Part shown: positions 1-6,424 of the stretch, piece by piece
Layout: the number at the start of each line of letters is the position of its first letter
How positions within the stretch are numbered: the stretch's first letter is position 1
NCBI GenBank assembly: GCA_040905285.1
Contig: JBBDRV010000098.1
Location: forward strand, 1 to 7,551
Source: JBBDRV01 sp040905285
GTDB lineage: Bacteria > Bacteroidota > Rhodothermia > Balneolales > Balneolaceae
Reading direction: 5' to 3'
Length of the DNA: 7,551 nucleotides
Notes under the pieces: generated by a model
Told to the model about the DNA's origin: nothing
Seen by the model: the letters and a program-made list of their open reading frames with translations, nothing else
Databases searched by the model: none
Position numbers and translations under genes: made by a program

Positions 1-111
1 CAATCAAGAATGACTGCTAAATATCATCTACAGACGGCTATTACCCCATTTGCATATAAAACTTAATTTTATCAAGACTCGGCTGCAATACATAAAATCA
101 CGTAATTTGTC

Positions 112-130
112 TACGTAAAAATACGTAAAA
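112..130. repeat. Tandem TACGTAAAA repeats
   Basis: TACGTAAAA occurs at 112-120 and 122-130, one helical turn apart. A third ACGTAA lies at 100-105. They abut the stop codon of the response regulator, in the otherwise featureless left edge (1-131), and could be binding sites for a gene outside the window or AT-rich coincidence. Confidence 0.4.
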
Positions 131-131
131 C

Positions 132-788
132 CTATGATCCGGATAAATGCCCTTCCTGAAGAGCATACCGCACAAGTCCTGCAGTATTTTTAATCTTCAG
201 TTTCTGGAGCAGGTTGGAGCGGTGGGTTTCCACTGTTCTGGGACTGATAAACAGCAGTTTGGCAATTTCCTGACTCGTGTAACCGTCGACGATCAACTGC
301 AATATCTCGGCTTCCCTTTTGGTGATCTGTTCAAGCGTCTTCTGACCGCTGCGGTTTTGGGTGATACGGGCATAACGTTCAGTCATCAGGCTGGAGACGG
401 AATCGCTGAAAACCTTTTCCCCCTGTGCTGCAGACTGGATCGCTTCCCTGAACTTTTTTTTATCGATACTTTTTGAGAGGCAGCCAGAAACACCTGCTTT
501 AAGGGCCTGGTTCAGGAGTGTTACATTTATACTGTCGGTGAGAATGATTACCCTGGCTTCATTATTTGTACTGAAGATCTTCTGCATGAATTCACTGATG
601 TTCAGATTTTTCAGAGTATTGGAAATCAGACAGATATCCGGTTGAATTTTTACATACAGCCTTAGCGCTTCCGGTGCCGACTGGGCAGTTTCTGCAATAT
701 CAATGGTACGCGAGCCATTCAGTATCGTTAATATGCCCGATAGAGCAATATCCGAACTTTCTGCAATGAGAACCCGAACTTTAGCCAT
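132..788 (-). CDS. NarL/FixJ-type response regulator with degenerate receiver domain
   Basis: This 218-residue protein has the two-domain layout of NarL/LuxR-type transcription regulators. Residues 3-120 form a CheY-like receiver. Residues 153-213 form a LuxR-type helix-turn-helix, with the family pattern ITKREAEILQLI, then SQEIAKLLFISPRTVETHRSNLLQKL. The receiver is abnormal. The usual phosphoacceptor aspartate after the third strand is Ser56 (PDICLIS, codon TCC on the coding strand), and the acidic pair after strand 1 is Glu10-Ser11. The switch threonine (Thr84) and conserved lysine (Lys106) remain. Normal phosphorelay is therefore unlikely, and the protein may bind DNA constitutively or sense something else (inference). 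A good Shine-Dalgarno, GAGGGG, lies about 7 bases before the ATG, which supports this start. The membrane-protein gene lies 80 bases upstream on the same strand, so co-transcription is possible. No histidine kinase is visible. Target genes are unknown. Confidence 0.93.
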   Translation of the reverse strand: MAKVRVLIAESSDIALSGILTILNGSRTIDIAETAQSAPEALRLYVKIQPDICLISNTLKNLNISEFMQKIFSTNNEARVIILTDSINVTLLNQALKAGVSGCLSKSIDKKKFREAIQSAAQGEKVFSDSVSSLMTERYARITQNRSGQKTLEQITKREAEILQLIVDGYTSQEIAKLLFISPRTVETHRSNLLQKLKIKNTAGLVRYALQEGHLSGS

Positions 789-816
789 GACTGACCCCTC
801 TTATCTTGTCTATAGA

Positions 817-830
817 TGTTAAATATAACA
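817..830. repeat. Inverted repeat TGTTA-N4-TAACA in the response-regulator leader
   Basis: Perfect 5-bp arms (817-821 and 826-830) are separated by four A/T bases, about 30 bases before the response-regulator ATG. Position and symmetry suit an operator, possibly autoregulatory, but the arms are short and AT-rich, so chance is possible. Confidence 0.3.
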
Positions 831-868
831 GATTAGGCGAAAATATAAACTGATTATGAACCCGGCTT

Positions 869-1312
869 TCAAGAGGAGGTCAGCTGGAAGAGTGCCTGAA
901 GGGAGATCAGGCTTTTGGCTGACCAGAGAATGGTTCTCAGCCAGTTGGTGTCAGTCAGTTTTTTTACGAACTCTTCATTATATCCTTTGTTAAGCCGGAA
1001 ATGGGCAGGCAGCTGGATAAAGAAGGTGGAAAGCCACAGGATTGCCACAATAATCAGCCCACCCAGGTGATACAGGAAAAACTGCTCTGCATTTGAGGCG
1101 AGATAGATACTGGATATAAGTTCTCCAGCCATAAAAGGGCCGGCTATAAATACACTGCGGCTGACTATAAACCGGTGGTGACGTTTAAACTCAGCCCGGT
1201 ATAACCTGGGAAGGACCGGATAGTAGACAATTTGCATAAACCAGATGATACCTGTGAGAATCAGGCTGCAGGCTGTATTTAATAAAAATACCCAAACTAA
1301 TTCTTCTGTCAT
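869..1312 (-). CDS. Uncharacterised four-helix integral membrane protein
   Basis: The product is 147 residues if it starts at the ATG at 1312. An upstream in-frame ATG at 1456 would add 48 unconvincing residues and run into aspS on the opposite strand. Four hydrophobic segments are visible, at about residues 5-29, 53-73, 78-101 and 124-144. Polar signatures include Trp24 with QIVYYP (27-32), Arg44-His-His (44-46), Pro59 to Glu64, QLPAHFRL (100-107) and TNWLRT (122-127). I recall a widespread family of unnamed small bacterial membrane proteins with the same W..Q..YP, paired-His and TNW(I/L)RT residues, but know no assigned function. No signal peptidase site or enzymatic motif is evident. There is no clear Shine-Dalgarno before 1312. 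It precedes the response regulator by 80 bases on the same strand and is divergent from aspS, with 125 bases between the two starts. Confidence 0.8.
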   Translation of the reverse strand: MTEELVWVFLLNTACSLILTGIIWFMQIVYYPVLPRLYRAEFKRHHRFIVSRSVFIAGPFMAGELISSIYLASNAEQFFLYHLGGLIIVAILWLSTFFIQLPAHFRLNKGYNEEFVKKLTDTNWLRTILWSAKSLISLQALFQLTSS

Positions 1313-1437
1313 GGTTGTAAGCGAATGGTTTACAGATTGTTTATTTTCAGCTTTTCGATCAGACTTGAGCTGACTGCAGCGACCGCAGTACAGGTAACAC
1401 GATAAGAAATAATAATAACCGGAAAGAAAAAAATTTA

Positions 1438-3228
1438 ATGAGCTGGAAACGTACACATACCTGTGGGGAACTGGGACTGAAACAGAAGGGTGAAAAGGTT
1501 ATTCTGAATGGCTGGGTCGATGTACGCAGAGACCTTGGGGGTGTTATATTTGTGGACCTGAGGGACAGATACGGCGTGTCACAGGTCGTTTTTGACCTCG
1601 AGAATGAGGTATTGCACAAAGAAGCGGAACAGCTGCGTTCTGAATATGTGATCGGCGTTAAGGGAACGGTCTCCCGGCGGGATCCGGAGAATGTAAACCC
1701 CGACAGGAAAACAGGAAAAATTGAAGTAAGGGCAGATTCCCTTAAGATTTATTCACGGGCGGAAACACCGCCTTTCGAGATTAAAGACAAGATTGAAACA
1801 GGTGAAGAGGTACGCCTGCGGCATCGCTATCTGGATTTAAGGCGTCCTGAAATGCAGCAGAATCTGATCCTTCGTTCAGAAGTCTGTCAAACAGTTCGTA
1901 ATTTTTACCACGATCGTCAATTTCTCGAGGTGGAAACACCTGTACTAATGAGAAGCACACCGGAGGGGGCCCGGGATTATCTGGTCCCGAGCCGAGTCAA
2001 TCCAGGCAAATTTTTTGCCCTGCCGCAAAGTCCGCAGACCTATAAGCAGATCCTGATGGTTTCCGGCATGGATCGATATTTTCAGATTGTCAAATGCTTC
2101 CGGGATGAAGATCTGAGAGCAGATCGTCAGCCGGAGTTTACACAGGTGGATGTGGAATTGTCTTTCGTGGATGAGGAGGAGATCTTTGAAATTCATGAAA
2201 AACTGATGGCCCGTATCTGGAAAGAACATATGGGAACCGATGTTTCTACTCCGTTTCCGAGATTAAGTTATGGAGAGGCGATGTCCAAGTATGGATCGGA
2301 CAAACCTGATACCCGCTTTGGAATGCATATATCCGATCTTTCGGACATTGTTGGCGACAGCGATTTTAAAATATTTTCCGGTACAGTGAAGGATGGCGGA
2401 AAGGTCCTTGCAATTACTGTTCCCGGACAGGGTTCGATGGGTCGCGGGGTAATCGACCGCCTGACCGAAGAAGTGAAAGTCCAGACGGGAGCGGGTGGAC
2501 TGATTTATATCAAATCGGAAGGGGGGCGGCTGAATTGCAGTGTAGGTAAATTTCTGAAAGATAAAACGGTTCTGGAAATGACCCGAAAATCCGGGGCAGA
2601 TGACGGGGACCTCGTACTGATACTGGCAGGACCGCAACCTGCCGTATACCGGCAGATGGGGGCGCTCAGATTGATGATGGGTAAAAGATACAGCCTGATC
2701 GATTCAAAGCAGCCTCATTTTTTGTGGGTTACGGAGTTTCCACTGGTCGAGTGGGATAATGAAACACAGCGATTTCATGCACTGCATCATCCGTTTACAG
2801 CTCCGCTTGACAGGGATGCGGGGCTGATGGAAAAAGAACCGGCCCGGGTTCATGCGAGGGCTTATGACCTGGTGCTGAACGGCAATGAAATAGGCGGGGG
2901 ATCGATCCGTATTCACGACCAACAGCTGCAGAAACAGATGTTCAGTATTCTTGGAATCGATGAGGAGGAAGCGCAGGAAAAATTCGGATTCCTGCTGGAT
3001 GCTTTCAAATATGGTGCACCGCCGCACGGTGGTATCGCCCTTGGCCTGGACAGACTGGTAATGCTGATGGCCGGCGCGGGCAGTCTTCGTGATGTCATCG
3101 CGTTTCCAAAGAATCAGAAAGCGCAGAGCCTGATGGATAACAGCCCCGATGTGGTTGATGAAAAGCAGCTAAAAGAGCTCCATATAGCTTTGAAACTTCC
3201 ACCGGGTTACTCACTATCGGAAACATAA
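1438..3228 (+). CDS. aspS: Aspartyl-tRNA synthetase, bacterial type
   Basis: This 596-residue class II synthetase charges tRNA(Asp) with aspartate in the cytoplasm. An N-terminal OB-fold anticodon-binding domain occupies about residues 1-110 (GWVDVRRDLGG at 25-35). The class II catalytic core follows, with the aspartate-binding QSPQ at 197-200, motif 2 FRDEDLRADRQPEFTQ at 221-236 and motif 3 GIALGLDRL at 532-540, whose Arg539 contacts ATP. A GAD insertion at about 290-400 marks the bacterial rather than archaeal/eukaryotic form, and the length is normal. Leu33 sits where discriminating bacterial enzymes have Leu and nondiscriminating ones often have His. This suggests it charges only tRNA(Asp), an inference from recalled alignments. 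The ATG is preceded by a weak GGAAAG about 11 bases upstream. The gene is divergent from the membrane protein and is followed after 22 bases by the DUF429 gene, probably on one transcript. Confidence 0.98.
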   Translation: MSWKRTHTCGELGLKQKGEKVILNGWVDVRRDLGGVIFVDLRDRYGVSQVVFDLENEVLHKEAEQLRSEYVIGVKGTVSRRDPENVNPDRKTGKIEVRADSLKIYSRAETPPFEIKDKIETGEEVRLRHRYLDLRRPEMQQNLILRSEVCQTVRNFYHDRQFLEVETPVLMRSTPEGARDYLVPSRVNPGKFFALPQSPQTYKQILMVSGMDRYFQIVKCFRDEDLRADRQPEFTQVDVELSFVDEEEIFEIHEKLMARIWKEHMGTDVSTPFPRLSYGEAMSKYGSDKPDTRFGMHISDLSDIVGDSDFKIFSGTVKDGGKVLAITVPGQGSMGRGVIDRLTEEVKVQTGAGGLIYIKSEGGRLNCSVGKFLKDKTVLEMTRKSGADDGDLVLILAGPQPAVYRQMGALRLMMGKRYSLIDSKQPHFLWVTEFPLVEWDNETQRFHALHHPFTAPLDRDAGLMEKEPARVHARAYDLVLNGNEIGGGSIRIHDQQLQKQMFSILGIDEEEAQEKFGFLLDAFKYGAPPHGGIALGLDRLVMLMAGAGSLRDVIAFPKNQKAQSLMDNSPDVVDEKQLKELHIALKLPPGYSLSET

Positions 3229-3250
3229 ATTCAAAAACCGGAACAAAATC

Positions 3251-3958
3251 GTGAAAACTGCAGGTATAGACGGCTGCAAGGCCGGATGGGTATTGATCAC
3301 TTTTGACGAAGAGAATCCCGAATACCGGGTTCTGCGGTCAGATAGAGATCTTGAGCAGGCATTTAATGAGTTTGAAAAGATTTTCATCGATATACCTATC
3401 GGGCTCAATGACGAGGTTTATACCAGGACGTGTGATGAAGAACTACGGCGTGTCCTGGGAAGCGACTATGCGGCAAGTGTTTTCAGCCCACCGATCCGTC
3501 CGGCCCTGCATGCCCCCACGTATGTGGAGGCAAGTATGCAGAGCTATGAATACACGGATAAAAAACTGACGCTGCAAGCCTGGAATATAACGCCCAAGAT
3601 CAGGACGGTCGACCTTCTCCTTCAACAGAACCGGTCCCTGCAGGAAAAAGTACTGGAGAGCCATCCGGAACTTCTGTTCATGAATCTGAACGGTGGCATG
3701 ATTTACCAGAAAAAACAGACCAAGAAAGGCTTGAAGCACAGGCTTGACCTGGTGTCTGCTCACGAGCCGGTCGCAGTCGATTTCTTCAGGGAGGTTAAGG
3801 AACAGTTCAGAAGGAATGAAGTGGAAGAAATTGATATTGTGGACGCCATGGCGCTGGCGTACGGGGCAAAGACAGCTGCAGAGAGGCGGGCCAAAACATT
3901 ACCCCGGCCGCCGGAGACTGACAGCAAAGGGCTAACTATGGCTGTACACTATGTCTGA
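3251..3958 (+). CDS. DUF429 family protein, predicted RNase H-like nuclease
   Basis: This 235-residue protein matches the DUF429 family (COG4923-like), predicted to have an RNase H-type fold and nuclease activity; the real substrate is unknown. Expected motifs appear in order: GIDGCKAGW (5-13, Asp7), FIDIPIGL (45-52, Asp47), SVFSPPIRPAL (76-86), ESHPEL (136-141, Glu136) and DIVDAMALA (195-203, Asp195 and Asp198). It ends with the family's GL.M tail (227-230). The acidic residues expected to hold metal ions are all present, so it looks catalytically intact. The start is GTG. The next in-frame ATG is residue 96 and would delete the first two motifs, so GTG is preferred; a weak GGAAC lies 8-10 bases upstream. 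It follows aspS by 22 bases and probably shares its transcript. It converges on the flavoprotein gene with 33 bases between stop codons. Confidence 0.9.
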   Translation: MKTAGIDGCKAGWVLITFDEENPEYRVLRSDRDLEQAFNEFEKIFIDIPIGLNDEVYTRTCDEELRRVLGSDYAASVFSPPIRPALHAPTYVEASMQSYEYTDKKLTLQAWNITPKIRTVDLLLQQNRSLQEKVLESHPELLFMNLNGGMIYQKKQTKKGLKHRLDLVSAHEPVAVDFFREVKEQFRRNEVEEIDIVDAMALAYGAKTAAERRAKTLPRPPETDSKGLTMAVHYV

Positions 3959-3991
3959 ACCGTCTGAGCCGGCACAGCCGGGTCTGTTGTC

Positions 3992-5455
3992 TTAATCATT
4001 GGTTTCCCCGCTGTTTACCAGAATGTTTCTGTATTTGATTCCTGTCTTATTCACTCTGTTCACACCGTTGAAAGCTGCAATCCTGTAAGCTTCTGTATAA
4101 GAGGGATAATTGATAACATGTTGAAAAAAATAGCGGATGTCGCCGTCATTGGCCATAACACTTTGTCCCAGGTGGATCAGATCCGTGGCCCCTTCTCCGA
4201 TGATATGCACACCAAGTAACTTCAGGTTTTTTGTAGAAAAGATCAGTTTCAGGATCCCCTCATTCTGATGACTGATATCCGCCTGGGTAACATTGCTGTA
4301 GTAAGCCCGCCCGACCGTAACATCCAGATTCAATTTCCCCGCATCGTGTTCGGTCAGGCCGATTCCGGCAATTTCAGGAAGTGTATAAATACCAAACGGG
4401 ATATCCGTCTGCAATTCCCGGGAAGGGATTCCAAACATATTACAGGCAGCCAGGCGTCCCTGTACAAATGAAACCGAGGCCAGTGTGGGAAAACCGATTA
4501 CATCACCTGCGGCATACACCGGTTCACAAGGGGTTTGATAATGGTTGTCAACAGGTATGAATCCGTCTTTATCTACACGTATACCCAGTTTATCCAGTCC
4601 GATTTTTTCAGAATTCGGCTGATATTTTCCAAAATAGAGAACATGCTCTGTTTCAATCACTTGCACCCTGTCCTGATCCCTGGATTTGAAACAGACTTCA
4701 GTACAATTCCTCAGGTCGTTATTTCGGATTTTGGTAACTTTTGCATCATTGTAGACGGTGATTTGCCTTTTAGCGAGAGACTCATGCAGCTGTTCCCTGA
4801 TTTCATGATCGAGATATACGAGGTAGTCCTCCATCTCATTCAGTATGGAGACCCGGGCACCGAGGGCTCCAAAAACAGTGGCGTATTCAAAAGCATTAAT
4901 ACCTCCCCCCATAATAACGAGACGGCGGGGTATATGTGTGAGATCCAGGATCGATTCATAATTCAGAATTTCGGAATCGGAATAAAGTTTTTTTGACGGC
5001 GGATTAGGGCTGCTTCCCGTAGAGACCAATATGTAACGGGCGCTGTAGGTTTTGACTCCACCCGACTTGTCCGTCACTTCCACCGTATGTTTATCAACAA
5101 GTTCACCGAAACCCCCAATCGTATCTATTTCATTTTTAAGGAGGTCTTCTTTTACTTTCCGGTTCTTGGATTCCAGTATCTCCTGTTTATAGCGGAGCAG
5201 ATCTTCCATTTTGAAAATCTCGAACGGCCGTTGCCTTTTTTCATTTCCAAACTGGGTGTGGTACCGGTAGATTGTTTTTGCGGCTTCTCTCAATGCCTTG
5301 CTGGGTACAGTGCCTGTATTGATCCAGGTTCCTCCCAACTGATCTGCCTTGGTTTCAACAACCAATACCTTCTTTTCAAATTTAGAGCCCTGCATCGCAC
5401 ATGAAAAGCCGGCAGGTCCACTGCCGATTACAATAAGGTCGTAATCAAAAGACAT
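3992..5455 (-). CDS. sthA: Soluble pyridine nucleotide transhydrogenase-like flavoprotein (SthA type)
   Basis: This 487-residue FAD protein of the pyridine nucleotide-disulphide oxidoreductase superfamily probably moves hydride between NADPH and NAD+ in the cytosol (EC 1.6.1.1). The N-terminal FAD site is IVIGSGPAGFSCA (8-20). A second dinucleotide fold begins with IMGGGINAFEYA (near residue 180). The second FAD motif is YAAGDVIGFPTLAS (near 315), and the dimerisation domain follows from about 350. Dihydrolipoamide dehydrogenases carry a CxxxxC pair at this FAD site; here the positions are Trp44 and Thr49 (GGTWINTGTVPSK), so disulphide chemistry is excluded. The C-terminal NYPSYTEAYRIAAFNG parallels E. 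coli SthA (NYPTMAEAYRVAALNG), as do DVIGFPTLAS and DIPFGIYTLPEI. About 17 residues extend past the usual end. No Shine-Dalgarno is visible. The gene is divergent from sodA. A related cysteine-less NAD(P)H oxidoreductase is the main alternative. Confidence 0.87.
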   Translation of the reverse strand: MSFDYDLIVIGSGPAGFSCAMQGSKFEKKVLVVETKADQLGGTWINTGTVPSKALREAAKTIYRYHTQFGNEKRQRPFEIFKMEDLLRYKQEILESKNRKVKEDLLKNEIDTIGGFGELVDKHTVEVTDKSGGVKTYSARYILVSTGSSPNPPSKKLYSDSEILNYESILDLTHIPRRLVIMGGGINAFEYATVFGALGARVSILNEMEDYLVYLDHEIREQLHESLAKRQITVYNDAKVTKIRNNDLRNCTEVCFKSRDQDRVQVIETEHVLYFGKYQPNSEKIGLDKLGIRVDKDGFIPVDNHYQTPCEPVYAAGDVIGFPTLASVSFVQGRLAACNMFGIPSRELQTDIPFGIYTLPEIAGIGLTEHDAGKLNLDVTVGRAYYSNVTQADISHQNEGILKLIFSTKNLKLLGVHIIGEGATDLIHLGQSVMANDGDIRYFFQHVINYPSYTEAYRIAAFNGVNRVNKTGIKYRNILVNSGETND

Positions 5456-5516
5456 AAATTAGGTTTGTTTAAGTGAAAATAATGCTCCAGGTCAGTTATG
5501 CAGACTCCTCGCCTGA

Positions 5517-5672
5517 TCACACCTGTTTTTCTACACAATTCTGATCGCCGGACAGTTCCGGTGGCGTACAGGTGCAGCCGGCTGCTTTTGTCAAAAGACA
5601 GGATAAAAAAGAGTGCAGGGAGAGAGGATGTTTGGAACGAATCATGGTTGCAGATTGATTTAGTACAAACAT
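5517..5672 (-). CDS. Possible small cysteine-containing protein upstream of sthA (doubtful)
   Basis: An open frame of 51 codons from the ATG at 5672, or 42 codons from an internal ATG at 5645, lies between sodA and sthA on the sthA strand and ends 61 bases before sthA. From the longer start, cysteines fall at 25, 33, 35 and 46, with a CxC in KAAGCTCTPPEL (29-40). A basic stretch (RSKH, 12-15) followed by a moderately hydrophobic one (LSLHSFLSCLL, 17-27) and AAGC faintly resembles a lipoprotein signal, but the Lys29 and weak hydrophobicity argue against it. No Shine-Dalgarno is seen. A 58-codon plus-strand frame (5498-5674) covers the same bases, so at most one is likely to be real. I do not recognise the sequence. 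Confidence 0.25.
   Translation of the reverse strand: MFVLNQSATMIRSKHPLSLHSFLSCLLTKAAGCTCTPPELSGDQNCVEKQV
5520..5597. repeat. Chain of three contiguous inverted repeats between sthA and sodA
   Basis: Three inverted repeats lie end to end. The first has outer arms CACCTGT (5520-5526) and ACAGGTG (5568-5574) enclosing an inner hairpin CCGGA-CAGT-TCCGG (5548-5561), which CGCC/GGCG can extend. The second is the perfect 12-bp palindrome GCAGCCGGCTGC (5574-5585). The third is CTTTTG-T-CAAAAG (5585-5597). The block is more GC-rich than its surroundings. It sits between two divergent genes, so it is not an ordinary terminator. It could fold in the leader RNA of either gene or serve as protein-binding sites. 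Confidence 0.6.
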
Positions 5673-5689
5673 AAGTAGATATTAACGTA

Positions 5690-5717
5690 TTGATAGGGAA
5701 AACGTTAGCTAATTTTT
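5690..5717 (+). promoter_or_regulatory. Candidate sodA promoter with overlapping inverted repeat
   Basis: TTG (5690-5692) and TAATTTTT (5710-5717) are 17 bases apart. They approximate the Bacteroidota TTG / TAnnTTTG promoter, with the final G replaced by T, and end 29 bases before the sodA ATG. An inverted repeat TAACGT (5683-5688) / ACGTTA (5702-5707) with a 13-base spacer brackets the TTG and could be an operator. An alternative sigma70-like pair, TTGATT (5655-5660) with GATATT (5678-5683), lies upstream. Confidence 0.35.
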
Positions 5718-5746
5718 AATCGAAATAAGAAACACAAAGGAAAAAA

Positions 5747-6352
5747 ATGGCTTATAAACTTCCGGATCTACCATATGAATATGATGCCCTGGAACCTGTG
5801 ATAGATGCAAAAACGATGGAGATCCACCACACCAAGCACCATCAGGGATATACGAATAAATTGAATGCGGCACTGGAAGGCCACGCATTTGCCGATTTAC
5901 CCGTCGAAGAAGTGTTAAAGCGGATCAATGAAGTGCCTGAAAACAAACGTCAGGCGGTTATCAATAACGGCGGGGGATATGCCAACCATAATCTGTTCTG
6001 GAAAATACTTTCCCCGGACGGCGGCGGCAATCCTTCGGGAAAACTTTCGAACGCTATTGATTCAACCTTTGGCAATTTTGATGATTTCAAGGAGAAGTTC
6101 AGCAGTGCTTCTGCCGGACAGTTTGGCTCCGGATGGGGCTGGTTATGCGTTGACAGCAGCGGGAACCTGAAAGTGATCTCAACTCCAAACCAGGATAGCC
6201 CCTATATGAATGGTCTGACCCCCATTCTCGGTCTTGACGTCTGGGAACATGCTTACTATCTGAAATATCAGAATCGCCGACCGGATTATATCAAGTCATT
6301 CTGGGATGCAGTAGACTGGAACCGGGTTTCAGAGAACTATGCCGCATTCTGA
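5747..6352 (+). CDS. sodA: Superoxide dismutase, Mn-type of the Fe/Mn family
   Basis: This 201-residue cytosolic enzyme converts superoxide to oxygen and hydrogen peroxide. The four metal ligands are His27, His81, Asp164 and His168. They lie in MEIHHTKHH (24-32), GGGYANHNLFW (75-85) and the signature DVWEHAYY (164-171). Gly77 in the N-terminal half together with Gln149 in STPNQDSPYM (145-154) is the manganese arrangement; iron enzymes place the glutamine in the N-terminal half. Mn use is therefore inferred, though cambialistic activity cannot be excluded. Length is typical and no signal peptide is present. An AGGA (5738-5741) 5 bases before the ATG supports the start. A strong terminator lies about 70 bases after the stop, so it is probably monocistronic. 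Its divergent neighbour is the transhydrogenase-like flavoprotein, and a bacilliredoxin lies downstream. Confidence 0.97.
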   Translation: MAYKLPDLPYEYDALEPVIDAKTMEIHHTKHHQGYTNKLNAALEGHAFADLPVEEVLKRINEVPENKRQAVINNGGGYANHNLFWKILSPDGGGNPSGKLSNAIDSTFGNFDDFKEKFSSASAGQFGSGWGWLCVDSSGNLKVISTPNQDSPYMNGLTPILGLDVWEHAYYLKYQNRRPDYIKSFWDAVDWNRVSENYAAF

Positions 6353-6377
6353 CAGGACGGATGGATTTACCGGATAG

Positions 6378-6421
6378 CGGTATATACCGGTTGCAATATA
6401 GATGCGGTCTGCAACAACCGG
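6378..6421. repeat. Inverted repeats in the sodA 3' region
   Basis: The perfect 12-bp palindrome CGGTATATACCG (6378-6389) overlaps a 7-bp stem, CCGGTTG (6387-6393) with CAACCGG (6415-6421) and a 21-base loop. They lie between the sodA stop and its terminator and could form 3' UTR structures that protect the mRNA. No T-tract follows, so they are not themselves terminators. Confidence 0.4.
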
Positions 6422-6424
6422 GTG

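Noticed and set aside
57..71. TAAAA-CTTAA-TTTTA as a terminator of the response regulator
   Set aside because: The stem is purely A/T with five pairs, about 60 bases past the stop, and no GC core.
147..476. Plus-strand 109-codon open frame opposite the response regulator
   Set aside because: It lies wholly antisense to a well-supported LuxR-type gene and has no recognisable domain or ribosome binding site.
1365..1394. TTGAGC ... TACAGG as a sigma70-like aspS promoter
   Set aside because: Both hexamers are poor matches and no Bacteroidota TAnnTTTG is present; a start-site map would be needed.
1313..1456. Longer N-terminus of the membrane protein, from an ATG at 1456
   Set aside because: It would overlap the aspS start on the other strand and add 48 residues that do not fit the compact four-helix layout; the ATG at 1312 starts just before the first helix.
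1945..3098. Several minus-strand open frames within aspS
   Set aside because: All are antisense to conserved aspS motifs and show no domain features.
3959..3991. CCGG-CACAG-CCGG as a bidirectional terminator between convergent genes
   Set aside because: Only a 4-bp stem with no T-tract on either strand; too weak to call.
4268..5404. Plus-strand open frames within the flavoprotein gene
   Set aside because: They are antisense to sthA, whose FAD and NAD(P) motifs are clear; no independent coding evidence.
5456..5746. Manganese riboswitch (yybP-ykoY type) in front of sodA
   Set aside because: I could not identify the conserved junction sequences of that class; the hairpins present do not match it.
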